A stretch of 64,000 bases of DNA, taken from contig CM050656.1 in NCBI GenBank assembly GCA_027574665.1, positions 14,211,501 to 14,275,500 on the forward strand, in the 5' to 3' direction. A program made the translations under genes and the position numbers. Origin of the DNA: Rhynochetos jubatus (taxonomy: Eukaryota; Chordata; Aves; Eurypygiformes; Rhynochetidae). The notes beneath the pieces were generated by a model. The model made no database searches and was not told where the DNA came from. It saw only the letters and a list, made by a program, of their open reading frames with translations. This document shows, in pieces, positions 27,269-40,900 of this stretch; the stretch's first letter is position 1, and each line of letters starts with the position of its first letter.

Positions 27269-27332
27269 ATAGAATCATAGAATGGTTTGGGTTGGAAGGG
27301 ACCTTAAAGATCATTTAGTTCCAACCCCCCTG
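27269..27332 (-). mobile_element. CR1 LINE stub, 3' tail only
   Basis: Begins with the inverted octamers (AGAATCATAGAATGG) and the inverted CR1 box GGTTGGAAGGGACCTTAAAG, then stops within about 64 bp. It is a very short 5'-truncated insertion in minus orientation. Confidence 0.88.
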
Positions 27333-28452
27333 AATAGATAGAAAAAATAGATATGATTGAGTTCCCTAAAATAGGGCTGGTAAAACAGTAGCTCTTTTTC
27401 AAGTGTTTATATAATTTCTCTGCTTTATTGCTATCAATTATGCTGAAAATCAGGTCTTGACCACTTTTGAAAATGAGCTTGCTTTCAATTCTTCTGTTAA
27501 GACCAGTTTGGATATTTTGTGTCTTTTTAGTGCTGTGATGCTGATGGAGAAATGAAGATTCCACTCAGGTATAACAAAAGTTAGGTCAAGCTTATGACTG
27601 ATCTTTCAGAATGTCCTGGTGCCCAGCTTTCAGATAGATAGTGAATAGAGTCAGTTTGGATTACCTCCTCCTGGAAGAACCACGTTAATGCATCATGAGT
27701 CCAGCAATGATTGCCAAAGAAACTCACAAGAAACCCACACTGAATATAGACAGTTTGAAGGTGATGTCTCAGTAGTGGTGCTTTTTTTTTTTTTCTGACT
27801 TTAAAAAACCTCATGGGAAAAGAGGCTTCACTGAGGCTGTTATAAAAGATTTTATTCTCTCTGCCCTTTTTTTTAAAGGAAGATTTCCCTGTCAGAAATA
27901 ATTTCACAGAAGATAAACTTCTCGCTGTCTTTTAGCCGAGTTAGGTTATGGAGACAGAAAAGCTAATGTCAGAATGAACTAAATTCTAAGAAAGACTACA
28001 GTAGATCTTGCACAGTACCATTTCTGACCATCCAAGTAATTATATAGGTTTCATTAAAAAGAAGAACATTTTTAGATTTGGAGAGGTAATTACTAAGAGG
28101 CACCTATTGTTTTAAAGCAATAATTGAATTTCCATAAGATTCAATCAGCTATTTTAGATCCAGTGGTGACAGTGTTCACTTCAGTAGGCAGCTGATTATG
28201 AGAATCACATAATATCGGTTGAAATAATCATTGAGATAGAATCAGGAATCTTTAGATGCCTCAACATTTGATTGTCTACTATCCAGGAGAGAAAATTTTA
28301 AAGGAAAAAAAAAGGGTAGAGAGGGATACCGTGCCTAGTAGTACTAAACTGTAACAAAGAAATAATCAAAATAAAGAAATCTGGTAAATGGGAAGTAAAG
28401 TACTTATTCAGAGGCTGTCTCAATGAATATGTCTGAACTTAACACAAGGAGG
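27333..28452. other. Intergenic DNA, no gene seen
   Basis: AT-rich, with a poly(T) run near 27,782-27,795. The minus-strand open frame of 108 codons at 27,581-27,907 is of low complexity and has no recognisable domain. Confidence 0.55.
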
Positions 28453-28961
28453 TGTGCTGGTTTTGGTTCGGATAGAGTTAATTTTCTTCACAGTAGCTAG
28501 TATGGGGCTGTGTTTTGGATCTGTGCTGCAAACAATGTTGATAATACAGGGATGTTTTCGTTACTGTTGAGCAGTGCTTACACAGAGTCAAGGTCTTTTC
28601 TGCTTCTTAGCCCTCCACACTAGTGAGGAGGCGGGGGGTGCACAAGAAGTTGGGATGGGACACAGCTGGGACAGCTGACCCCACTGACCAAAGAGGTATT
28701 CCATACCATATGACGTCATGCTCAGCAAGTAAAGCCGGGGAAAGAAGAAGGAAGGGGAGGACATTTGGAGCTATAGTATTTGTCTTCCCAAGTAACCATT
28801 ATGCATGATGGAGCCCTGCTCTCCTAGAGATGGGAAGTGGTGAATGACTTCCTTGTTTTGCATTGCTTGTGTGCATGACTTTTGCTTTACCTATTAAAAT
28901 GTTTTTGTCTCAACCCACGAATTTTCTCACTTTTACTCTTCCAATTCTCTCCACCATCCAG
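28453..28961 (+). mobile_element. Solo LTR, related to the ERV at 13-16.6 kb
   Basis: Starts TGTGCTGGTTTTGG and runs through GTTACTGTTGAGCAGTGC, GGGACAGCTGACC, CCATACCATATGACGTCATG, GGAGCCCTGCTCTCC and the polyadenylation-type segment TATTAAAATG to CTCAACCCACGAA. It has no internal retroviral sequence on either side, so it is a solo LTR. The last 90 bp or so of the family's 3' end are missing, and a short segment after GGAGCCCTGC is deleted relative to the LTR at 16,068. No clear target-site duplication is visible, which fits a truncated 3' end. Confidence 0.85.
28711..28718. promoter_or_regulatory. Consensus CRE inside the solo LTR
   Basis: TGACGTCA, the palindromic ATF/CREB site, lies at the position expected for LTR promoter elements, about 15 bp before a TATA-like AGTAAAGCC. 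The other LTR in this window has a decayed sequence at the same position. The match is exact; activity is not known. Confidence 0.5.
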
Positions 28962-31900
28962 TTGTGAACCCACATGAAGGTTAATTTTATGATCAGTACA
29001 GAACACCAAAGATCATGCACTTTCTGACATTTAATCAAAATTTTAGTGCTATAGGATGAGAAGTAGAATATTGCTGCTCAAACCTGTTGGAATTACTCTT
29101 TTCAAGTTCATTAATGGCTCTCTACTGAGCACCTGATGCATAACGTACTGAATGTGATTCAGACGTTTAGGATCATTGCAAGCTATGGATTAGGTTTTGT
29201 GCAAAGTATGAAAAAACTTTCCGCAAAGGAAGCAAGAAGCATGAAATATAAATGTCAGCTGTAACAGTGGCTGGTTGCAGCAAAATTAAGACTGTGTTAA
29301 AGTTTTAATTTCTTCTTTCCTGTGTGAAATAGTCAAATTCAAATAATTACATGCATGACTTCTTTGCTAGTGTTTTAATGGAGCAAGTTTTAACTACAGT
29401 TTCTCTCTTTTACCTCCCACACCAGCAAAACCCTTGAGCGCAGGTTGTCCCCACAAACATATTCCTCTGTTTCAGTGAGAGCTGAATTGTGCAATGGTAA
29501 ATAACCTAATTGCTCAGTTAGCAAAATCTAAATCAATGGTGATGCTGTTGCATGGTTATATTCCACGTTCCAAGTTGTAATTAATTTTCTCTTGGAATCA
29601 GAAAGATGCTAACTCTAAGGAAACTGATTCTTTAGCAGATTTTAATATTTTTAATATTCTCACTTTTTTCCCCTATGTTTAAAAAATAATGTTTAAAACT
29701 GTTGTTTTAAACTGTTACAGTTAACTGTTAACTGTTGTTGACCTGAAAACCTGAGTCAACAGTGTGATAGTTTGTGAACAAGAGGGTTGTGCCATGCACA
29801 TAACAAGCTTGTTGCTACTTGGTCCCTCAAAGGCCTCCACGTGAATGCTGTGTCCAGTTGTGGGCACTCTTTATAGGAAGTGCAGACTAATTTGCTCTTT
29901 GCTCAATATGAAGCAATATCATGACCATTATATTTTGGGTCATTAGCTTTTTCTTAAGTTTAACCGTTTTCTGTATGAGATTCTGCCGTAACTTGTTACT
30001 GTTTGTTTTGTGTTTAGTTTTGTTGTGTTTCCTTTTTTTTTTTGTTTTGGGGTTTTTTTTTTGTTTTGTTTTGTTTTTGGTTTTTTTTTTAATGTTGGCT
30101 CAGTTAGAATAACTTTTCTCCCTTTTTGAATTCAGCTATGGTTTATATATTCCTTCAAAAGATAACATGCATCTTATGGAGATATTAACAGCTCATGGAT
30201 AATGATGCATTCCATTGCCAGGTAACCCTTAATACAGCTAAATTGTATAGCTAAATACAACCATTTATCTCCAGTTTATTATTCTGTTGTCAATATACCT
30301 TGGCAAATATAAGGACATACATCTTAAGCAGAACATTAAATATTACTTGCTGTACACAGATGATGGCAAATATCAGATCATACTGAATTTCGTCAGATTC
30401 TGGCCAAGAAAGGGTACCGTGCTCAGTACTCTTACAAAACTCTGAGTCACTTTGACCTGTTCTTTTTAATACTGTACCTTGCTTACGATATGTGCTCCTT
30501 TGCCTGTGACATTTACTGCGGTTACTGGGGTTGCTGGGATATGCTGTATTCACATTACGAAAAAAATATTTTCAAAGTTAAGTATGGAAACATAAGTCTC
30601 GAAAACGGTAACTTTTCCTGGCCTTCTGACTCTGGTGTCATGAAACAGTGATTTAATGCAGTGCCAATTTCCTCATTTTTATTTTCTCATTCAGATATGG
30701 AATTTTAAAGAGTAATTATTAAACATTGAACTGTATAAAGTGTGATGTGCGATGTGCAGTCCCAGATTAACTCAAGACGTAAAAGTGCAGTAAAAATAAA
30801 AACCACAATTTCATTTAATTTGATCAGTCAGTACATCTAAAAACTATAGCTGTTAAGGAAAAATATTGCACACAGTATATTAATGAACAGTAAATAGCCA
30901 ATTCGATATTGATACTCAAAAAATAATACAAGTTCTGTAATCATTCTAAAAGGGTAGTATCATTTTTGGTGATTTCTGTATTCCTAATTGAGCTCTATAT
31001 ATGCCTGTCCACTCTGTATTTTACATTTTAAATGTAGCTGTTACTCTTTAAGATGTAAATATTTTAAAAACTTATAGTTTTTATTATTAGAAAGTGGGAA
31101 ATAGTTCTGTCAGCTTTCTTTTTTCAAGCACTGAAACGTCTTATCTTTCATAGCTTGACAGCATTTTTAAAAAAACCCCAGTGGCTCATGTTATTGCCAT
31201 GAACCACACTTTCTACAAATGTTACCTTTCCATTCTCTTATGAAACAAATCTGCTCATGGAAATCTTGCCTGCAATGAATCACTCTTTTTTCTGGCCTTT
31301 AATAAGAAAATAATCATATAATTGCAAAAGAAAACTCTAAATGAAAGAAGCCTCCTCAAATGTAGAATTATAGTAATAATAATTTTAAATTCTACTAAAT
31401 AAGGTTTATGTGGTTGAACCTGGCTATCAGGTTTGGCTTTCCCATTCAGGGTTGCACCAGCATCCTTAGCAGAACACTTCACAACCACCCACCTCTCGCC
31501 TTTAGCACATTCTTCTGATATTTTCCATTGCCCAATCTAGTCCGGTTAGCGCTAGTTATGTCTCCTTGGGCTTCACCCTAAACAGTTCCTTTTCCTCTCT
31601 TTTGTTTTTGGTATTTATGCTTGTGTAGAAGTTGATCACATCTCCCATTTAATTTCTGTTTAGCCAGGCTGTGTTGATTTACTTAAGAGTATTTCCTCAA
31701 AACTCACATTTGTCAATCCAATCCCATAATTCTTCCATTTACTTCATTCAGAACAGTTGGTCATCTATGGTAGCAAGGTACAGCCATCTAAATTTTTCTA
31801 GCCATGAGGAAATCGTAACATACTTTCCTAGATAATTCCTCTGCCAGTCAGCTTTTATCAGACATCATGGAAAACCTTCAGACGACCTCAGGAAAGAATG

Positions 31901-34900
31901 GATAACTAGTTATGAAAGCTAAGAAAAGATAGCAGTAAAGACTGATCCTCTTCAAACAGAAATCAAAGGGCTAGGAGCCATTCCAAACGGAAACCTGGAA
32001 ATTCACAGGGAGTTTTTACTCCTTACATACAGCGCAGGTGCACCAGGACCTGAAGTGATAAGAGCTCGGTGTTTGCCTTACATCCTTCGGGCTAAGTAAT
32101 TTTTGGGAGGGAGTAAAACAGCCATATACTGGCCAGCTACTAATGTTACACATGAAAGTAAAATAATCAAAGCTGTTACTCAGGATGTGTGTTAAAAAAT
32201 GTGCTTTTTTAAATGTCCTCATATTTGATCAGTTAGCCAAATTTCAAGGGCCACGCTACTTCTCCAGCAGCCTCACTGACTGTTTAGCACTTTTCTAACA
32301 CAAATCAGGCTACTCAAAGGCTGCCTTGTTTTCACTGCAGGGCTACATAGTGCTAGTATTATGTATTAATTTAGTACCTTTTTTTCCCCCCATTTCCTTA
32401 ATTTCTCATCTGTTTTACTTCTACAAAGTAAACAGGTCTGTGCCTGCTGCAGTTTCCAAGGCTAGAAAATAGAAGTCTCATACATAATTTCTGGGTTTAC
32501 TATTAACTAGCTATGACCTCTGTCAATCAGAATGTTAGCATACTACTAATTGCTTTGTTACTAATTAATGTAAAGAATTTTTAAAAATCTTTCTGTTTTA
32601 ATGTGTACATTTCACACTTCTGAGCAGATTCCACTTTTCTTTCTCTAGCTGTATGCCAGATGGTTTCTTATTTATGTGCTATTGTGAATCCAGTTCAGCC
32701 CATTTTAAAGTCAGTTGCTGTTCTTTATGCATAGAAATTCTTCTCAGAATTACTCCAACCTGGGGCAAAACCTGGTAAAATTAAATCCGAAGCAGTGACA
32801 AGGTGAGTCTGAAGTTTTATTTTACAGACATCACTGATAGAGTCACAAGCTGCTGCTGAAAGTCCAAAGTTTTTGTCTTTAATCATCAGAAGTCAGACTC
32901 ATTCTTTCTGTGCTTGCACTCATATATGTGATCTGCTGTATCTAATATCTATATACTAATGCATGTAGCTGGCCTCTGAGAACCATTATGACATTTCAGG
33001 ACATGCTTCTGTTTTGAATATGTAAAGCTAAACTTTCTCATCAAGCATTGGTACCTGGAGACTGTGGCCGGAAAACTATAATTCACGGATGTTTTGTCTC
33101 TGCCATTGTATCTTTAGATGCACATGGGCCCATCTGATTACAAAATCCTTACACCTGAGATTTGTTTGGTCAATCCGGTCACGCATTGGTCTGTTACCAA
33201 ACTTGAACACTTCCTTTGTCTTAGAAACCCAACCGTCTACCCTTCAGAAAACAAAGCCAAATAAAAGCAGTGTATTCACATGTACTAGATGTGAATTCCT
33301 CCTTGCTCTCTTCCTTCATAATCATAATCTTCCTTCATAGTCTTCTCTTCCTCTCGGACTTTAATGGTCTAGTTCCTCTCTGAATACCTTCTTATTTTTT
33401 CGTCTTTCCAGTGAAACTCCACTAATGCTACTACTGGGAATATCATTATCTTTCATTACTTCACTGTTTATCAAATCCTATTGTTTATCAAGTGCAACTG
33501 GCTTATTGAGATTTCAGAGGTAAATTCTCTGCTTGGCTTAAGGTTACATCTCTACAGATTGTATTCATTTAGTAAGAGCTGAATGGTTATATGGCTGCCT
33601 ATCACACAGAAAATGAAATCTCTTCTAATTAAGGATGTAAACTTGTTTACCACTCTTCTTTAGCAGAGATATTACTTGAGGTAAGACAACACTGTCAGAA
33701 TTACTAAAATTACCAAAATTAGATAATTCTTAATTTAATATCTCCACAGAGAGACCTCTCCGGAGCATAAATGAGTGCTTTCTCTCTGTTTTCGTTGAGA
33801 TTAATTTATTTCTCTATCAAAAATTATTGTCTGCCAGGAAATCCAACCACTTTCACTTAGTTGGAAGCCTTGAGGCTGAGTTCCCGCTTCTGGTTGTGGT
33901 TTGTTGTTGAGTCTAGAGTTCAAAGATCACACTTGCTTTAAGATACTGGTGATTCTAGGAAAAAAAGTGTTGTGAAAACATGAAGATTATGCTAAAATTA
34001 AATTCTCTTGCCTAAGCTGTTGCCTTATTCTATTTTGGTCTATAGCAAACAGTATTTGTTTCTCCTCACTTTTAGATGATAAGATATAGGGATAAATTCA
34101 ATCACATATTTCTGCATCTCTATTGATCTCTAGCTATGGTGGCATGGCTCAAGGAGAGAATTCTATCTGAAATGCAATAGTTGGCTATTCTAAAGCTCCT
34201 TTTTCTGCTAATCAGCTGGCATTTATATTGTTTGTAACTCAAAGTCCCCTGATGTTAATTGAAAACTTCCTATTGCTTTTTAATGTATTTTATATTTTAT
34301 GATATACTTAAGAATAGCACTGAAGTAATTTTACTTCAAAATATGAAAAATTGTAAGAGATGATCAGAGGAAAAAAACCCAGATAATCAGAGAAAAAAAA
34401 AAAAAGAAACAAAACAGAAAATCAAAATGAACTTGCATGCTTGCTAGTACATATTCTTATTTGGGAAAATTTCATTCATAATTAGAAGCTCCTTTGAGGT
34501 ATTTTGTCATTTGCAGTGAAATGCATTATCCACTGTTACAGCAGAGCAAAAAGGTTCTGGATATGCCGCTACATGGCTAACATTAAGTAACAGCATCCTG
34601 ATGTTACTGAGTTTATTGTATAATTGATGGGATCGTGTTAACATCTTTGATAAAATTCTACAAAAATAATACTGCATAGTTCAATGAAAATTGTCTCGGT
34701 GAGAACTTAGTTAAGAAGTCATATTTTTTGGGTTGCTAACATCTCTCTATTTTCTTAAGGAAAGTAAAGTTGTCAAAGCCTTTTCAGTAAAGCTTGCAGA
34801 AACTACAGAATTTTGCCAAGCCTGTGCTGCCAGAAAGCACAATATGTTGTACACTGTAAACAGATGGGTAATAATTACTTTGCTAGAACCTTTCTTTTCC

Positions 34901-37900
34901 CATTATTACAATATAAATAACTCCTCTATGATTCCAAATATCTGTTAAATTTAAATTTTGGAAGAAAGACAGTAAAATAATTTATCCAATGGTATAAAAT
35001 ATAAAGGCTACCATGCTGATGGTTTCCAAATTAATCTCTTTCCAGATTTTCACTGACTTTTGCAGGAATTTTCCAGTTATGACCACAATTTTATTTTATC
35101 TATCTTGAAAATGACTTAACAACTGGATGACCATTTTCAGAAATGCTTGTTTTATACTGACTTTTTTTTAACCCATTATATTACCCCTCAAACAATTATA
35201 AAAGAAAAGCATATTTAATTGGCAATGTTAGATTTGCAGCAGTCAACTTCCCATTATGTCGCAGAAATGAAAACCTATTAATTCATGGATTCACGATTAC
35301 AAGTATTCTTTAATTCTCCTGCACATTTGATGTATTAAATGGAATTTCTGTCAAAAGTTTGACTTCTCTTTGATGTGGCAGAAATGGTAACATATAAATT
35401 CAAAGGTAAAATCTTTGAATACAAGATGCAGAGTTCCCATATCACAGCAGATGGAAACGTGGGAAAATCTTCATAGACTATGAAATGCATGATTAGAAAG
35501 CCATTATGGTAAGTGTTGAAATTATTGACCCACAGAACTCCGTCACTTTCTCCCCTTTCACATTTGCAAATGCAAAAGGTTTCTACGTTAAAAAGGTATT
35601 TTTCGTTTTTTCTTAAAAGCAGCTGTTTTCTATTTAATGATATTTTTGATAATCAGGAGCAACTAATATTAATCTGACTGTGGTTTTGTAACCTGAGACT
35701 GGAAAAGCATGCATGCTTTGCAAACAGCAGCATTAATTGCAGGTTATTAAACAGAAAGGAAGAATTTAATTTGCTCTGGGCTTTGATTGTCCTATCAGTA
35801 TTTGCTCACAAGAAACAATGGATCACATTTTTCATTTCTTCAGTGAGTTACCAGTTTCAAATGTCTTTTTATTCTTGTATGAATTGGAATAGATGCATCT
35901 GAAACTCAAAGCATCGTATTTCATCGTAATTGCCTGAAGGCAATGCTTGTCAGGGCCCAGCACAGCATGATAGAAGATGGCACTCAACAGTGAGTCAAGT
36001 GCAAGGGTTGCTTTTATGTTTCTGGGGAGAATATTGCTTCAGCCTTTTCTATCTATTTATGTAGGTCAATTGAAACCCTCCAGGAGCAGGGTCAGTCCTG
36101 TGACTGTTCATACCATCCCAACCAGGCTCAGGCTGTGAAATGAGACCATCATACAGCTGACAAGATTTCTCCTGTTACCTGCATCCCTCCCCTATTTCCT
36201 CCCCCAAGCCCCTCACCTTCTCTCCAGTATTAATCAGTAATGAACTTGAGATGGAGTATTGCATAGGCCACAATATGTAAACCACTTCACATGCACGTAG
36301 GTGTGGGGCATGATCATAGCTCTCGTGGAGTTGTACAGGCCTTTTATGACCTTCAGCCATGCCTTCTGCGGGGTTGAGTCTGCTAAAACTTCCATGAAAG
36401 TGTTGCATGCCACTGAACCGGCCTAGCAGTAGATCCTTAGATTTTCTTTCTACCTTTCTGCCAAAGGGCCTGCTAATGGGCCATAAGAATGGTTTAGAAT
36501 TCTCCCTTTTAAAGAAAAAAAAAAAGTATTTTAAATGTGATGTGCCTCTCTTCTAAATTAACTTCTTAATTAGAAGTCTCCTGGATTAGTAACTAATTTG
36601 ATGAATTACCATTATTAATGTCACCCTTTACCATATTCCTTAAATGAAAAGGTGCTCCATTTAACAGACTTTCACCCTTCTTTTGAGCCACAGTCAAAAG
36701 CAATACATAGACCACACATCCTGAACAAAGGCATTCAGAATCGCATGATTAAAAAGGGAAATAAATAATGTCTCTTTAAAAATGCTGATGATACCCAGTG
36801 CATTTATTTTTTGGTGTTTTAATTCTGCAACTATTTATTGAAATTTTGAGAGGATATGAATTTTTTATTTGTGAAACTGATAAAGTCTGAAGAGAAGGTT
36901 CTCTACCTGTTGGCTACACCAGACATTAAGTGGTAAGGTAATATGCCATGACTATTAGGACTCGTAATGAACTCAGTGAACTATGGGTCATTGATCTGAA
37001 GCAAATTATTTCTTTGAAGTCACTGTGGAGATTCTGTTTGCAACCAACAGAACAATATGATCCTTTAGTTTCAAAATATCCTTCAAAGGTATTTAATCTA
37101 TCAGAACTTCACATACTGATTCCTAAATGTGTACAAGCAACAAAAATAAATAATACCACATAACTTGAAGACATACAGCAGGCATACCCTTAATGAGACT
37201 TATTCATGTAATGGACTTATTTTGGCCATTATGTCACATGGCATAAATATAATAGGTTAGGACAATTTGAAGGAAATTATTTTTTAATGTAATTTGACCT
37301 GAGCAGAATGATGGAAAAGAGTATTTGATGAAAGATTTCTTCTAACTTGGTTTTGCAGTGTCTCCATTCTGGAGAAGGGAAGCAGAGAAAAGGAGTTAAT
37401 ATGGCTCAGCATTTAGTATTACGTGGTAGATTGTCTGTTCTTATGTGTCAGAATATTAAAGAGGTGAGTCATAAGAGAGAACATTTTGTCCCACATATTT
37501 AAAATTAACAAAAGAAAATTATGCTGTTATTGTTATGAGTAGAACAGTACTTCCAGTCTTGATTAAGCTCACTCACTACAAATTACCCCAGCCTGAACAG
37601 ACAAGATTCATGTCAGTAGTGGTGTTATGCGTCTCTTCTAGCTATTTAAAGATTTGGGTCTATGGTAGCACCAAAAATAGATACTTTATGTAATCATATA
37701 GGAGACAACCCTTGATTCTGAAATGTCACACTTAACTTTAAAAAATGTATTTCTGACTGTTAAATCTACTATTGTTTAAAGCCAGCCAAATGGGTACAGA
37801 ATGACAATGTTAAACTTCCTAGAAATTCTTGAATGGAATGCTTGCAGATTTGTGGATTTATAGGAAGAACTTCCTCAGATTATTTTCTATTCAATATTTA

Positions 37901-40900
37901 AAAAGTAGTTGAGATGTTTTAGTGACAAACCTTCTATGTAATCAGTTTGCTATTATTCTGTTCCACTTCCTTCATTTCTAAGGGAATACTTGTACAAAAT
38001 AATGCATAAAACCATATATATGAAAGAAGCAAATTATACACAGAAGGATCCTAACCATCTCCCACATATGCCCTGTAGTGACATAATAGAAAAAATACAT
38101 ACCAAGAAAGTACCAGATACACAAGGTTTGCAAATGAAGAATAAAGAAGGACAATTACTGTCCTCCAGTTCTTACTGTTATAACCTAGTCACTGTTTGCC
38201 ATTATCAAATAATTTTAGAATGACAGCGTGTGATTAAGATGACAGTGTATCTCTGAGAGGAACAAATGCAAATTAAGGTATCAGTAGTCACTTCTAATAT
38301 TTAGCACTGGTTGACATGATCTGTTAGTGAATCATCTGATCAATAACCAACTCGTTTATATGTTTATGCAAACACTGATAAAAACAAATATGAGTAAGAC
38401 AGTCAGGAATAATTTTTTTTGTTGTTGTTGTATCACATATCCTGGTATATTGCCAGTATTCTGCTTAGACTGGAAACTTCTGGATTTAGTAATTTTTTTC
38501 CACTTGAAGTTTTGTCTGTGTGTTTGATAGCTGGATGATGGATGCTTGAGCTCTCTCCTCCTCTGCTAACACAGTTTGGCCATGATGACTAAGTTAAATT
38601 CAGCTGTTTCAGAAGTTTAGCTGATGTTTTTGGTATGGTCATCAAGGAATTGCTTTGCAGATCTGCTGGTATCTCAGAAACAATCTGTTTATTTGGTACC
38701 AATAAGCCCATCAGCTTTTGATGGCCTAATTCCTTGGACAAAGGAATGCCTCTGAATGGACTTCTTGGACTCTTCTTGTGACAGGATCAAGACCTACATT
38801 AAAAAAGAAAATCTGTCTCTTCTTAGTGGAAAGAACTACCATGCAAATAAAAATGTTACAAATTATAGCAAAACTCTGTGCTTTTCCCCCACCCCGAAGT
38901 TCACCAAGAATCTCTGAATTTTATTCTCTCTACAGCAACTCTTACCTCATTTACCAGGAGGCATGTCTCATTATCAAGGAGTAAAGAATTGAACTTCCTT
39001 GATGATAGGGATATTTAGAAAATAAAACACCACTATGAACAGCTGTACTTCCAGTAAGAGCAAACAGTCCCTTTTTTTAGATGTCAGCAGGTGGAAATCT
39101 CAGCAGAAGGATGAGTGTTTGTTGTTATGATTCCTAGTGACCTTTCATGTTTTTATTCCACTCTGATAGTGAATGCCTACTGGCATTTTGGTGTTTTTAA
39201 CCTCCTGAACTGATCTGGGGCTTGTTAAAAAACACCATTAATTTATATTTAACTACCTAGGAATTTCCTCCTTTAACTGTATTGGCCAGTAGCCTCATTC
39301 AGGCAGTACTTCTGCCAGAATTTATGACTGCTTTATGAACCGCTTCATAGTGAGGCATGAAGGTCACAGTGGCGGTTATCTGAATGACAAAGCCATGGAT
39401 GAGCTGTTTGGTGCATTCTGCTGAACCATACTTTTTTTAATCGGAGAAGTGTTTTAACATATTTTTAAAATTAGTATTTTGAATATGCCACAATACTGGA
39501 AGTATGTATTTTATTCAGCCTTCTCAAAATTAAGCAAAACCAGGATCCTGAGACTAGACTTTGAGGATACACATTGCAACTTCCATTACTTCATGCACCT
39601 ACACTGTGTAACCGAACACCAACATGATCATGCATGTCTTCTTATAAAACATGCTTTCTAACTTGGGCAGAAACTTATAGTTTCGTCTTAACACTACCAA
39701 GCCAGGATCTAAATCAGGAATTATACTTGATTTGAAAAGGGAACATTACAGTTACATACTGCTTTTAAGAAACCCTTATTAAATTTATATGAGCCTTCAA
39801 GTGCTTTAGAACAGGTGACATCCTTTATTGTGCACTTACTGATGTTTTACTATGCACATCATCACCTTTCACATTACCAGCATCGTTTTCTGTCTGCATT
39901 TTCCAGACTTGAGGTGTAATTAATTTCTAAAGCAAAATCAGCCTTGATCAGTCTCAACTGTTTCATGAAATGATACCTTGAATTGTCCTTCACTTATAAG
40001 TGATTTAAAATCTCAATACTTTCGAAAATCTGTTGTAAAACCAAGTTAACAACCCTCAGACATATAAATTATTTCTCATTTTCTAATAATGACACTACAA
40101 AATAATGTGTCTAAAAATACAAGAAGAATTAGTAATGCTGGTATCCTTAAGGAGTGACTCAGACTTTCAGGACTGTAATTTTTCATTCCCATGTTTCTGC
40201 TGTCTGCCTATTGCCAGCTTAAGAACAGAGCAAGAGTCTTGAGCAAGAGTCTTGCCTCTGACCCACTCACCTCTCAGTATTGTTTGTTGGGCTATTGAAA
40301 CTCATCATTTGCATTATTTTTTTTTTTCTCAGTCATGCAATATTTAGACTGGTGTGTATGCATCAAAACATGTACAATATTGTCTGATGTAGAGGCCATC
40401 TACTCTAAACCATCTTTCTTACTTTCATCTAAATGTCTGAGTTTTTATATGAATACCTCATTCGTCTTGTAAAGTTGGAACTTTGATAGAAGTTGCTCCA
40501 TGGGGGTGGCAGAAATTGCACTATTTTCTAGGAGAAGGAAGTTCTAAAGGACTGCTAATTTAGGACAAGTGGAAGCCAGTAACTCTAACCCTTCATGGCA
40601 ATGGGTGCTGTAGGACTCGCTGTCAAAGTCTGTGACCTCAGAACTCTTTTTTGTCTCAAAAAATTACAGGCCGAACAATGTCGCATTAAACTGAAGGATT
40701 TTCAGTGACAGTTTTATTTGACTGAGGTGCCCCAAATCTGATCCTATTTTCTTAATTTCCATCTATAGTTATTTTGATTTGCTACTTTTGTCTCCTAAAT
40801 ATAAAGACTTCTATATCACTGATATTTCACTGAATGTGATTAGTTGGAAAGATGACATTTACTGTTGTCATGTTCCAAGAAAAAAGGGTTCCCAATTTTG

